In this document: positions 25,916 to 34,252 of the stretch, piece after piece | Layout: each line of letters starts with the position of its first letter | How positions within the stretch are numbered: position 1 is the first letter of the stretch | NCBI GenBank assembly: GCA_964449775.1 | Contig: CAYVBQ010000019.1 | Location: 1-64,000 of the forward strand | Reading direction: 5' to 3' | From: Fen-1258 sp964449775 | Lineage (GTDB): Bacteria; Bacteroidota; Ignavibacteria; Ignavibacteriales; Melioribacteraceae | Length of the DNA stretch: 64,000 bases | Position numbers and translations under genes: made by a program | The notes under the pieces: model-generated | What the model saw: only the letters and a program-made list of their open reading frames with translations | Told to the model about the DNA's origin: nothing | The model's database searches: none

Positions 25916-26019
25916 TGTTTCAATTGGATTTAATGGCGTTTTTTAGGAGTGTGAATAGACCTAATAGGGGCTGTTTTCTTTAGTTGGAACATGTTTCATC
26001 TAAATGAAACAGTGAAACA
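25916..26019. promoter_or_regulatory. Enhancer-type palindrome TGTTTCAT-N4-ATGAAACA and half-sites
   Basis: The perfect 20-bp palindrome is at 25992-26011. A further half-site GTGAAACA is at 26012-26019 and TGTTTCAA at 25916-25923. The palindrome lies ~127-141 bp upstream of the sigma-54 promoter, the usual distance for activator binding. The same TGTTTCA word occurs twice in front of the activator gene itself (27358-27383). Confidence 0.6.
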
Positions 26020-26020
26020 C

Positions 26021-27355
26021 TTACCCTTCGATTAGACCAAGTTTTTTCATCTTACGCCAAAGAGTGGTTCGTCCAAGTTTTAATTCTTCAGCAGTTTTAC
26101 TCTTATTCCATTGATTCTTTTCAAGTAGAATTAATAGATCGGTACGTTCTTTTGAATCGGGGGAAAACTCTGAAAAGAATTTTGCCTTTAGTGGCGTAAT
26201 ATTTTCTGTTATTGTAGAAGGGAGTTTTGATGCCTCGATTATATTCTTTTTAGTGGTTCGAACAAAAGCATACTCAATTACATTTTCGAGCTCACGTATG
26301 TTACCGGGCCAAGAATAGTTTAATAACAAGTCGATAGCTTTCTCTTCAATTTCAGCAATGGGTTTTTTGTAAATGAGAGAAAATTTATTCAAGAAATGTT
26401 TCACAAGAGGAACAATGTCTTCGGTTCTTGTGCGCAGCGGGGGAATCTCGATTGGAATAACATTTAAACGATAAAAAAGATCTTCTCTGAATTGTCCTTT
26501 CTTCAATGCCTCTTTAATATTTATGTTTGTTGCGGCAATAACTCGAACATCAGCTTTACGGGTTATCGACTCACCAACTCTTTCAAATGTTCCTTCTTGA
26601 AGAACACGTAAAAGTTGAATCTGCATTTGTAGAGGCATCTCGGCAACTTCATCTAAAAAAATAGTACCCTTCTCAGCAACTTCAAATCTTCCTGGACGGT
26701 CTTTAACCGCATCCGTAAAAGCACCTTTAACGTGTCCAAATAACTCGCTTGCTAAAAGATTAGAAGGGAAAACAGAGCAATTTATTTTTACGAATGGATT
26801 ATTTTTTCGTTCAGATAATTTTTGGATAGCATTTGCCACTAATTCTTTGCCCGTTCCGGATTCACCTTGAATAAATACCGGTGCATCGGTCTCGGCAATC
26901 TCTTCAATTAATTCAAAAACCTCTTTCATCTGTTTGCTGTGACCAATCATTCCGTGGAATTGTGTTCCTTTCTGCAGATCCATCCCGATCGCTTCAAATT
27001 CACTGATGTCTCTGAATGATATTATTCCACCCGTCGGTTCGTTGGATGAATTGTAAAGAACAGCTGCGTTCAATTTAATTGACTTATCAATTCCAGCAAA
27101 TGTTTTGATCTTCGATTCAAAATCATAAATATTTTTTTGTATTTGCAATACAATGGCTATGGGACAATCTGTAAAACATACTTCAGAGCGGAAAACATGT
27201 TTGCAAAATTTCCCCATCACACCTTCGCGGGTCTGTCCGGTAATTTTTTCTGCGGCTTTATTAAAGAAGTTTATTCTAAAATTTTTATCGACGGTAAAAA
27301 CACCTTCTGCAATCGAATCAAGGATATTATCTTTAAGATTATCGCTAATGGGCAT
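26021..27355 (-). CDS. Sigma-54-dependent transcriptional activator with N-terminal PAS domain
   Basis: 444 aa. Residues ~10-120 are a PAS domain containing cysteines 51, 60 and 64 (C-K-H-V-F-R-S-E-V-C-F-T-D-C), as seen in PAS sensors that bind a metal or Fe-S centre or respond to redox state. Residues ~135-370 form the AAA+ domain: Walker A GESGTGKE at 164-171 and the sigma-54-contacting loop as GAFTDA (211-216) rather than GAFTGA. The C-terminus is a Fis-type helix-turn-helix (N-K-S-K-T-A-E-E-L-K-L-G-R-T-T-L-W-R). It lies immediately upstream of the cytochrome-rhodanese operon with sigma-54 promoter and palindrome between them, so it is the likely regulator of that operon. Confidence 0.93.
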   Translation of the reverse strand: MPISDNLKDNILDSIAEGVFTVDKNFRINFFNKAAEKITGQTREGVMGKFCKHVFRSEVCFTDCPIAIVLQIQKNIYDFESKIKTFAGIDKSIKLNAAVLYNSSNEPTGGIISFRDISEFEAIGMDLQKGTQFHGMIGHSKQMKEVFELIEEIAETDAPVFIQGESGTGKELVANAIQKLSERKNNPFVKINCSVFPSNLLASELFGHVKGAFTDAVKDRPGRFEVAEKGTIFLDEVAEMPLQMQIQLLRVLQEGTFERVGESITRKADVRVIAATNINIKEALKKGQFREDLFYRLNVIPIEIPPLRTRTEDIVPLVKHFLNKFSLIYKKPIAEIEEKAIDLLLNYSWPGNIRELENVIEYAFVRTTKKNIIEASKLPSTITENITPLKAKFFSEFSPDSKERTDLLILLEKNQWNKSKTAEELKLGRTTLWRKMKKLGLIEG

Positions 27356-27357
27356 TT

Positions 27358-27383
27358 TGTTTCACTGTTCCAAAGTTGTTTCA
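27358..27383. promoter_or_regulatory. Two TGTTTCA half-sites in front of the activator gene
   Basis: TGTTTCA at 27358-27364 and 27377-27383 lie 3-28 nt upstream of the activator ATG. They match the arms of the 25992-26011 palindrome, suggesting autoregulation. Confidence 0.4.
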
Positions 27384-27392
27384 ACCAAGTTT

Positions 27393-27416
27393 AAAAAAAA
27401 GCCGCTTGAAAGCGGC
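27393..27416 (-). terminator. Intrinsic terminator of the large cytochrome operon
   Basis: On the minus strand a GCCGCTT-TC-AAGCGGC stem (27401-27416) is followed by eight T. It lies 18 nt after the stop of the 9-haem cytochrome gene. Confidence 0.85.
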
Positions 27417-27434
27417 ATAATAAAAAATATTTTA

Positions 27435-28448
27435 TCAATACTCAGTGTCAAAGACGTTTATTTTTCTATTTATATGTTTGGTTGCATCAATAATTTTACC
27501 GTACTTATCTACAACACCAATATGACAAGTTGCGCAGCTTTTTAAGTCAGATTCTAGATGCCCTTTAGGAGGAAGACCGTGGCATGAACCACAGCCGATT
27601 TGAGTGCCATCAACTTTATTCCAAATCGGTTGGTAATTATTTCCTTCGATTTTTTCCTCTGCGTATGCAAATTGATATTGAGAAGCTGTTTTTGTAAAAG
27701 AAAATCCACCATGACAATAAGTGTTTGCACATTTATTTGAAATGAAGTCATAAGAAGCATTGCCAATTTCATAACCAAATTTTTTCTGGAAAAAAAGTTC
27801 CGCCTTTGGTGTATTGTCTATATGGCTTGCTGAAGAATAACTCGTTGGAACTATGTGACAATCATTGCAAACAGCTAAAGCTCCAATTTTTGCGCTGGTT
27901 AAATGGTCTGAATGAGCACCCACTCCTGCAAATTTTGTATCAATGTTGCGGGCTAAGTCTGTTGGAGGCGCAATCAATGTGGAATTATAAAAACTTCCAT
28001 GGCAGGTATTACATGCTTCAGGTCCACCAGGATTTTTATGACAAGTATTGCATGAGGGACTGGCAACTTTGCCTGAATAATTTGTTCCGTGACATAATGT
28101 ACAAGAACTCATACTCCATTTTTTTGAGGCAATATATTTTCCATGAAATCCTGCAGAAGTTGGATTATTTATATCATTCTGATGAATTTTTACAGCTGGA
28201 TGACATGTATTGCAATTTACTTGGGCAGTGCCGCCGCTAAAATCCGGTGCGTGACATTGCTTACAACTTTCCAAAGTTTTCTCTTTTACTGTTAAACCAT
28301 GATAAGTTGAAGAAGAAGGATTGTAAACACTAACACCATGTACACTTACTTTTGACGGAGGTGTAATATCCTGTTGCAAATCACTGCAAGAAAAAGAGAT
28401 CAATCCGAGAATTAATATTAAAGTGAAATAAAATTTTGAATATCTCAT
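27435..28448 (-). CDS. Multihaem c-type cytochrome lipoprotein (8 CxxCH + 1 CxxxxCH)
   Basis: 337 aa. The signal peptide has the lipobox I-S-F-S-C. Eight CxxCH motifs plus C-A-N-T-Y-C-H, the CX4CH form typical of the CxxxxCH/CxxCH domain cytochromes known from metal-reducing Geobacter. A T-Y-C-H-G-G stretch preceding C-G-S-C-H-G-L-P-P is the standard signature of that domain. As a lipoprotein at the end of an operon with a barrel and other cytochromes it is a candidate outer-surface component. Confidence 0.87.
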   Translation of the reverse strand: MRYSKFYFTLILILGLISFSCSDLQQDITPPSKVSVHGVSVYNPSSSTYHGLTVKEKTLESCKQCHAPDFSGGTAQVNCNTCHPAVKIHQNDINNPTSAGFHGKYIASKKWSMSSCTLCHGTNYSGKVASPSCNTCHKNPGGPEACNTCHGSFYNSTLIAPPTDLARNIDTKFAGVGAHSDHLTSAKIGALAVCNDCHIVPTSYSSASHIDNTPKAELFFQKKFGYEIGNASYDFISNKCANTYCHGGFSFTKTASQYQFAYAEEKIEGNNYQPIWNKVDGTQIGCGSCHGLPPKGHLESDLKSCATCHIGVVDKYGKIIDATKHINRKINVFDTEY

Positions 28449-28471
28449 ATTCTTTCCAAGAGTTATAATTT

Positions 28472-29680
28472 TTAATTATGGCAATAACCGCAGAAACCAA
28501 TTCCTTTGGTCCCTTCCGGGCGAGCATTAGCATCTGTATGACATGAATAACAAACCGATCCACGATCAGTATGCCAATCTCCATCTTCCAAATCACTTCT
28601 GAAATTTCTTAAGTGTGTTTTTGGATTTGTTCCCTTAATCCCGTCAGCATCAACGTGACATAAAATGCAATTTTGGTCTGCGCCCTGTATATCGTGACAA
28701 GAAGAGCACCGTTCAATATCTCTTCTTGCAAGAATTGCATGTTGCCCGCCGCCTGTTCCTACACCAATGGTTACAAAGTTTGGTGCTCTGTGTGAAGTTG
28801 GAACATTTCCGTCCAATGCAAAATCTCTTGTTTTGGAATCATGGCACTCAGCGCAGAATGACTCAGTCTGGTGGCATGTTTGACATTCGCTTGTTTTGCC
28901 TTTCAAGTCAACACCATGTGTAAAGCGGTAATTCAAATCATGAACGCGTGTAATATTTTGCTGCTTTGTGTTATCAATAAATTTATGAGGTGAATAAGGA
29001 GTGTAGAAATCTCGGGCGGTGTTATTTTCTGAAATCATAGTTGTTGATACGTGGCATGATTCACAGAAAGAACTCTCATGGCACATCTGGCATTGTGAAT
29101 TTTCTTTTGATGCGCTAAACTTATGCGCTTTCAAGAAAGATACTTGCTTGTGATCTTGAGGGGTCAATTCAACAGTGGATATATGGCAAGATTCACAGTT
29201 ATTAGTCGCTACTGAAACATTGTTATGACAATCATAACAAAGCAGCATCGCAGGTTTAGCGGCAACTGATTCGAAACTGTAATCAACATCACTCAATCCC
29301 TTATGACAGGATTCGCATTCTAATTTTTGATCTGTTAGATGGGATTTATGATTGAAGATCAATTCCGGTTTTTTCTGAATGAGAGGTTCATATTTTTCAT
29401 CGTAATGACATTGTGTACAATTCTTTTCGTCGTTCACATCATGGCAAGTTGCACATACAGATTTTTCCGGAAGCAACCGTGTATTTAGAGCAGTGCTTTC
29501 GGAAGCGCCAGTATGGCAAGAAGCGCAATCAGTCAATTCTTTATGAATTTTGTGAGAAAACTTGATTACTTCTTTGTTTGTTTTTCCCTGCTCAATGTTA
29601 TCATCTTGGCTAATTGCAGCAATCGTCAAAAAACAGATGAGAGAAAGAACCAAGGCGGCATAAAAATATTTTATTTTCAT
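28472..29680 (-). CDS. 14-haem periplasmic c-type cytochrome
   Basis: 402 aa with a cleavable signal peptide (A-L-V-L-S-L-I-C-F-L-T-I-A-A). Fourteen CxxCH motifs run from residue ~52 to the last residues (C-G-Y-C-H-N ends the protein), so the whole chain is a haem wire. Pairs such as C-Q-M-C-H-E-S-S-F-C-E-S-C-H are the close-packed type. It lies 6 bp from the barrel gene (29687), which argues for a porin-cytochrome conduit (inference). Confidence 0.88.
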   Translation of the reverse strand: MKIKYFYAALVLSLICFLTIAAISQDDNIEQGKTNKEVIKFSHKIHKELTDCASCHTGASESTALNTRLLPEKSVCATCHDVNDEKNCTQCHYDEKYEPLIQKKPELIFNHKSHLTDQKLECESCHKGLSDVDYSFESVAAKPAMLLCYDCHNNVSVATNNCESCHISTVELTPQDHKQVSFLKAHKFSASKENSQCQMCHESSFCESCHVSTTMISENNTARDFYTPYSPHKFIDNTKQQNITRVHDLNYRFTHGVDLKGKTSECQTCHQTESFCAECHDSKTRDFALDGNVPTSHRAPNFVTIGVGTGGGQHAILARRDIERCSSCHDIQGADQNCILCHVDADGIKGTNPKTHLRNFRSDLEDGDWHTDRGSVCYSCHTDANARPEGTKGIGFCGYCHN

Positions 29681-29686
29681 AATATA

Positions 29687-30955
29687 TTAGAGATTAGTAT
29701 TGAACCAATAATTTACTTTGAATAAAATTCTAAAATCATTCTTGTAAATTTTGTTATTGAAATATTGACCTTGTAGATCGAATGATAAATCAGTCCACGG
29801 TCTTAAATTAACTCCGCCAAGAAGCGTAGTGATGTTATTAACTTCTGAATCTTTGGAGAGTTTATAAGTGGTGAAAGCAATTCCAACAGAGGGGGTAATA
29901 AAACCATTTGCAAATGAGTGTGCAGTGTAGATAGATATCACATCAAGCTCACCGGCATAACCAAAGGTCTTTCTGTAACTGAGACTGCCATATTTTGTGG
30001 TGGTCCCAACATTTAGTCTCGAAGAGTTTTCATCTTTGTACGTAACGTTTCCATATTTACCAAAGACCATAATATCTTTACTGAATTTGTAGTCAATGCC
30101 GCCTTCAATTTCCTGTGAGTTGCCGTAATCAAATACCGAGAAGATCGAGTTATATCGAATCTTTGGTTCGCGTAAGTTGTAATAAACATCAACACCAAGG
30201 GCATCTGTAGCCTGAACCCGACCGTTGACTTCAAACTTAGACATTGCTTTAAAATTAACATCGTATTCAAAACGTGTGTCGAAATTCATTTTTCCGTCTA
30301 CGAAGTATGATGCCTCAGCCGTAAGAAATTTATATTGATTCGATTTTTGTTCGATAAGTACTTGAATCAAATTTAGATTACCATCTAAACGCCAAGCGGT
30401 AAAATCAAGCGGCTTGAAATTTTTGTCTATGTAGCTCAAACCCAAATTGAAATTATCAAGAAAAGTCACATTGAATTTTCCGCCTAAGACGTAATCATTT
30501 TTTAGATCGTTGGTAATTTCCATCTTTTGATAAGCCGGAACATTTCCACCGTAAAACCCCGTTATCGATATACCGGAGTATCTGAACTTAAGATTAACCC
30601 CATCGTACAAGCCACCGGCAACCGGTGTAAATAAAGGTTGTCTTCCGAGTTTCAATGTAAACATGTCGAAGATATCGCGGGCTTCAAAATATAAATTATA
30701 AAATCTCATACGAGGATCGTTATTAAGCGAATTACTAAGATTCGTTTCAAAATTCATCCTGGTTCGTACTGAAATTTTTTTGTAATTAAGATTTAGCGAT
30801 AATGCTTCGAAGTTTCTTATGAATGTGTCGGAGGTATTAAGTGTATCGAATCTTTCGAATGTATAGAAGGAGGAAGAGATGCTGCCATTAATATTCTGTG
30901 CAGAAATTCTTAATGGGAGACTTAAAAACAAAACTAACAAAAATATTTTTTTCAT
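29687..30955 (-). CDS. Outer-membrane beta-barrel (porin-like), candidate cytochrome conduit sheath
   Basis: 422 aa. Signal peptide, then alternating polar/aromatic strands throughout and a C-terminal aromatic-rich end (K-V-N-Y-W-F-N-T-N-L), the usual barrel closing strand. No similarity to a named porin is apparent. About 18-20 strands would fit the length (estimate). Flanked on both sides by multihaem cytochrome genes in one operon (gaps 21 and 6 bp), the arrangement of porin-cytochrome complexes such as MtrCAB/PCC. Confidence 0.7.
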   Translation of the reverse strand: MKKIFLLVLFLSLPLRISAQNINGSISSSFYTFERFDTLNTSDTFIRNFEALSLNLNYKKISVRTRMNFETNLSNSLNNDPRMRFYNLYFEARDIFDMFTLKLGRQPLFTPVAGGLYDGVNLKFRYSGISITGFYGGNVPAYQKMEITNDLKNDYVLGGKFNVTFLDNFNLGLSYIDKNFKPLDFTAWRLDGNLNLIQVLIEQKSNQYKFLTAEASYFVDGKMNFDTRFEYDVNFKAMSKFEVNGRVQATDALGVDVYYNLREPKIRYNSIFSVFDYGNSQEIEGGIDYKFSKDIMVFGKYGNVTYKDENSSRLNVGTTTKYGSLSYRKTFGYAGELDVISIYTAHSFANGFITPSVGIAFTTYKLSKDSEVNNITTLLGGVNLRPWTDLSFDLQGQYFNNKIYKNDFRILFKVNYWFNTNL

Positions 30956-30976
30956 TTTAAGCTCTATGAGATAGAA

Positions 30977-31504
30977 TTAACCTTTCGGTGTTGGATGAGC
31001 AATCTTTTTAACCATTTCTTCATACTTAAATCCCTTGAAAGTAGGGCTATCAGCGTTGTGGCATGTAACGCAAAATTTTGAAACGTCTTTGTGATCTGTT
31101 AAACCTTTTCCAATAGCATCTGCCTTGATTTTCATAACCTTCATTGCTTTATATTCAGAACCGGCGCCGTGGCATGTTTCGCATTGAACGCCTTCTTCCT
31201 TGAATGCAGACTCAACCAAAGCATTATCGCCAACGTGACATTTTAAACATGCTGGAGTTTCAGCAGCTTTTTTACCACCTTTTTTCATAGCGATTTCATC
31301 TGCTTTCGCACTTAAGAGTGTTTTATAAGCTTGTGAATGTTTGCTTTCAGACCAAATTTTTAATTGCTGTCCCTGCTTTTCAGTTTTATGGCACACACCG
31401 CATGTTTTTGAACCAACAAATTTAGCTTGTGCATTTGAATAAGAAGGGGAAACTAAATAAGCAGCAATTATGATTAATACGAGTAACGAAGTTTTGTAAT
31501 TCAT
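30977..31504 (-). CDS. Small tetrahaem c-type cytochrome (c554/c-prime-like)
   Basis: 175 aa with a signal peptide cleaved near S-N-A-Q-A. Four CxxCH (CGVCH, CLKCH, CETCH, CVTCH) with an early F-V-G-S-K-T-C-G-V-C-H pattern as in cytochrome c554-type domains. Probably a soluble periplasmic shuttle between inner-membrane and outer-membrane modules. First gene of the block 31504-27435; GGAGG-type SD in front. Confidence 0.85.
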   Translation of the reverse strand: MNYKTSLLVLIIIAAYLVSPSYSNAQAKFVGSKTCGVCHKTEKQGQQLKIWSESKHSQAYKTLLSAKADEIAMKKGGKKAAETPACLKCHVGDNALVESAFKEEGVQCETCHGAGSEYKAMKVMKIKADAIGKGLTDHKDVSKFCVTCHNADSPTFKGFKYEEMVKKIAHPTPKG

Positions 31505-31584
31505 TTTTATTCCTCCGTGGAATGATTTAATTAACTAATATTAGAAATAGTCGAATTATATAAAAGAACTTCTTAATCCTATTT

Positions 31585-31692
31585 CAAAATAGCCCATTTA
31601 CGTTTAATAGGCAACATTCTATATGAACATTATGGCAATTGTTACAGACCGGGGCTTCACGAACACCCTTCTTTGCACGTATCCAGAGAACA
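31585..31692 (-). pseudogene. Remnant of a multihaem cytochrome gene
   Basis: The minus-strand frame reads S-V-L-W-I-R-A-K-K-G-V-R-E-A-P-V-C-N-N-C-H-N and so on, matching S-I-H-W-I-R-A-K-K-G-F-R-E-S-P-V-C-N-D-C-H of the 16-haem protein encoded just upstream. The frame is preceded by a stop and has no start. It is a leftover of a deleted paralogue or a partial duplication. Confidence 0.75.
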
Positions 31693-31695
31693 GAC

Positions 31696-31753
31696 TAAAC
31701 CTCCGAGGTTTTGCCACGTAGTGGTGGCTATGCAAAAAACCTCGGAGGTTTTA
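31696..31753. repeat. Inverted repeat AAACCTCCGAGGTTTTGC, 58 bp
   Basis: Arms 31696-31714 and 31732-31753 are near-perfect inverted copies around a 17-nt centre. It adjoins the pseudogene end exactly. The 300-bp gap 31505-31804 thus holds the remnant and this hairpin; no intact gene. Confidence 0.7.
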
Positions 31754-31804
31754 GAGACTTTATAATGAAATTACTTTTTTAGAGAAGACTCTTTATTAAA
31801 TTTT

Positions 31805-34228
31805 TTATTTTTCCTTCTCTTTTGTTTGTAATTTTTCTTCCAGCCAAACTCTCAATTCAGGATCATTATCAATTTCATGTTGAATTATTGAGTTCGGATC
31901 CAAACCATTCTTCTCTAAAGTTGAAGTAAACAATTTTGTACTGTTGTTAACTTTTTTAATGTTCCGTACTCCACTCTTGAATTCCTTCCACTCAAGAACA
32001 ACTCTTCTGAAATGTTTTTCGTGATGATGACGGTATTTGTGTAAAGACATTTTTCCAGCAATCCACGTTAAGCTCATTGGATACTCGCCAGGATGAAAAA
32101 TAACAAAAAACCAGTGCCATACAACAATTGCTAACGACGCTAATATAGCTTCGTAAAAATGGATTATCTCACTTACTTTAATAAACCATTCAGGCGCCCA
32201 ATTTCCTACAATTGTTGGGAACCAAAGAACAAAACCTGTAAAGCCCATTACAATGGTTCCCCAAATTAAAGCCCAATATTCGGCTTTTTCTGTGTAATCA
32301 TATTTATCAAACTTTGGTTTTTCTTTATTTATTCGTAAATAATAGAGAACATTATCGCGTGCTTCTATAAAATCGCTCCATCTTGGAAGTAAATTGTATA
32401 AAACGTCTCTTCCTCTTGCCGTAAAAAGAAGGTATCCTGTATGATAAATGCCTGTTAGAATCATAATAACAGCGGCTATTCGGTGAACGTTCTGTCGGAC
32501 TGTTTCGGTCATTCCAAGACTAAACAATGTATGTGCAAACCAACTTGTTGGATATTTTAAGGCAAATCCGGTTATTGCTAAAATGATGAATGAAGATAAG
32601 AGAAGATAATGCTGGATTACTTCATTTTTTGTAAAGCGCAGTATTATTATTTCAGTATTAAGATGTTTCTTTCTCTTTCTAATCTCATAAACAAGGATCA
32701 ATAAATTATGAATTGCCATTCCTCCAATAACCAAAACGATTAACCAGAAATAGATAGTTTCAACAATATTTTCGACGTAAGCGGCTTCTTCATTTTGCGA
32801 TTTGTGAGAATAGCTTTTAGAAAAAACTACAGAAGCACCTTCATGACATTTTTGGCAAGTAGCTGTAATATTTTCAGGATTAACCGATGATTCGGAATGG
32901 GATTTTGGTAAAATCATATGGACGTTATGGCAATCAACGCACATTGCCGCTTTTTTATCGCCACGCATAACTGCAAGCCCGTGATAACTGTCTTGATAAT
33001 TTGCCGCTTCTACGCCTTCAATACCAAAACGTTCTGCAATACGCGGGTTAGAATGGCAGCTAACACATGCTTTTTCCTGCAATATTTTTTGTTCTAATCG
33101 TTCAGTGTCTGTAGAAACTGCTTTCATTTGATGTTCGCTATGGCAGTCATTACAAACCGGCGATTCTCTAAATCCTTTTTTAGCGCGTATCCAATGAATT
33201 GATTTCTGATATTCTTCGGTTACATTTTGATGGCACTGCCCGCAAGTTTCCGGAATTTTGTAAGGAGAAATTTTAGAGCTGGATTGAACCATATTTTTAA
33301 TATCATGAACGCCATGGCAGAAACTGCAGTTAGCCGCATTAATTTTTCCTTCTTGTACTAATTTTCCATGAACAGAATTTGAAAAATTTTCTGCCGGTTT
33401 TTTAATGCCGATATCATATTTCTTCATCTTTACTTCGTCATCGTGACAGTTTCCGCAAGTGTTTGCCAAATTTGAAGGATGAACTTTGCTGAAGGAATCC
33501 TTCACATAATTAATATCATGAGAACCGTGGCAATCCCAACAATGCGCCGCTTCATCAACACCTGCGTCAAGAGAAATACCATGAATACTTTCCCTGTGTT
33601 CAGCCGCAATTTTTGAATGGCATAAATAACAGTCTGCTTTTTGAGTTAGTTTTAAGTTTTTGGGATGTTTAGCAAGATTTTTTGAAATATTACTATGGCA
33701 CTCGGAACATTCTAAATTTTTATGAACAGAAGTTGGAAGCGAAAGTTTTGTGTCAACATTTTTATGACATCCTAAACACTGCTTTTTATCAACACCTTTA
33801 GAATGGAAAGGATTTACCATACCAATACTTGTGTGGCATTTAGAGCAATACTCTTTTACTTTTAATGAATTTTCTACCGGCGGCTTTTGAACTTGATGAG
33901 AACCGTGACAAAATTTACAATCGGGCGGGTTTTTAACTTTTTCTTTTAAGCGGTGATGAATATCATTTTTTAAAATATTCCCTATTTCGGAATGACAATT
34001 TTCACATTTTACTTTTTTGATTGCCTTTTTGTTTTCGATATGATCTTCATTAATAACGTCTTTATGACAACCTTGACAGCTAATTGCTTTTAAATGAACT
34101 GATTTTTCGATTACATTATCATGACAGTCAAGACAATTAAATTCTTGTGCACTTGAATTTGATGTAATAAAAAGAATTAAAAGAGATGTAAGAATAGTGA
34201 GGAATAAATTTTTCGAAGAAGAAAACAT
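31805..34228 (-). CDS. 16-haem cytochrome c fused to a membrane cytochrome b561-type domain
   Basis: 807 aa. After a signal peptide the periplasmic part (residues ~28-465) holds 16 CxxCH. From ~485 a membrane part with about five helices carries histidines placed as in dihaem cytochrome b561/formate-dehydrogenase gamma subunits (A-I-H-N-L-L, N-V-H-R-I-A-A-V, G-I-Y-H-T-G, H-F-Y-E-A, V-V-W-H-W-F). Such a chain can take electrons from quinol in the membrane directly into a periplasmic haem string. The C-terminus is a basic cytoplasmic tail. It lies 24 bp from the separate cytochrome b gene. Confidence 0.88.
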   Translation of the reverse strand: MFSSSKNLFLTILTSLLILFITSNSSAQEFNCLDCHDNVIEKSVHLKAISCQGCHKDVINEDHIENKKAIKKVKCENCHSEIGNILKNDIHHRLKEKVKNPPDCKFCHGSHQVQKPPVENSLKVKEYCSKCHTSIGMVNPFHSKGVDKKQCLGCHKNVDTKLSLPTSVHKNLECSECHSNISKNLAKHPKNLKLTQKADCYLCHSKIAAEHRESIHGISLDAGVDEAAHCWDCHGSHDINYVKDSFSKVHPSNLANTCGNCHDDEVKMKKYDIGIKKPAENFSNSVHGKLVQEGKINAANCSFCHGVHDIKNMVQSSSKISPYKIPETCGQCHQNVTEEYQKSIHWIRAKKGFRESPVCNDCHSEHQMKAVSTDTERLEQKILQEKACVSCHSNPRIAERFGIEGVEAANYQDSYHGLAVMRGDKKAAMCVDCHNVHMILPKSHSESSVNPENITATCQKCHEGASVVFSKSYSHKSQNEEAAYVENIVETIYFWLIVLVIGGMAIHNLLILVYEIRKRKKHLNTEIIILRFTKNEVIQHYLLLSSFIILAITGFALKYPTSWFAHTLFSLGMTETVRQNVHRIAAVIMILTGIYHTGYLLFTARGRDVLYNLLPRWSDFIEARDNVLYYLRINKEKPKFDKYDYTEKAEYWALIWGTIVMGFTGFVLWFPTIVGNWAPEWFIKVSEIIHFYEAILASLAIVVWHWFFVIFHPGEYPMSLTWIAGKMSLHKYRHHHEKHFRRVVLEWKEFKSGVRNIKKVNNSTKLFTSTLEKNGLDPNSIIQHEIDNDPELRVWLEEKLQTKEKEK

Positions 34229-34252
34229 GAGGCAAACTCCATTAAAAGAAAA

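Noticed and set aside
27806..28240. 144-codon plus-strand frame
   Set aside because: Antisense to the 9-haem cytochrome; the composition is the mirror of CxxCH codons.
31515..31580. TATAAT-like box upstream of the tetrahaem gene
   Set aside because: The only TTGAAA is 21 bp away, too far for a normal -35/-10 pair, and the lineage often uses other promoter forms.
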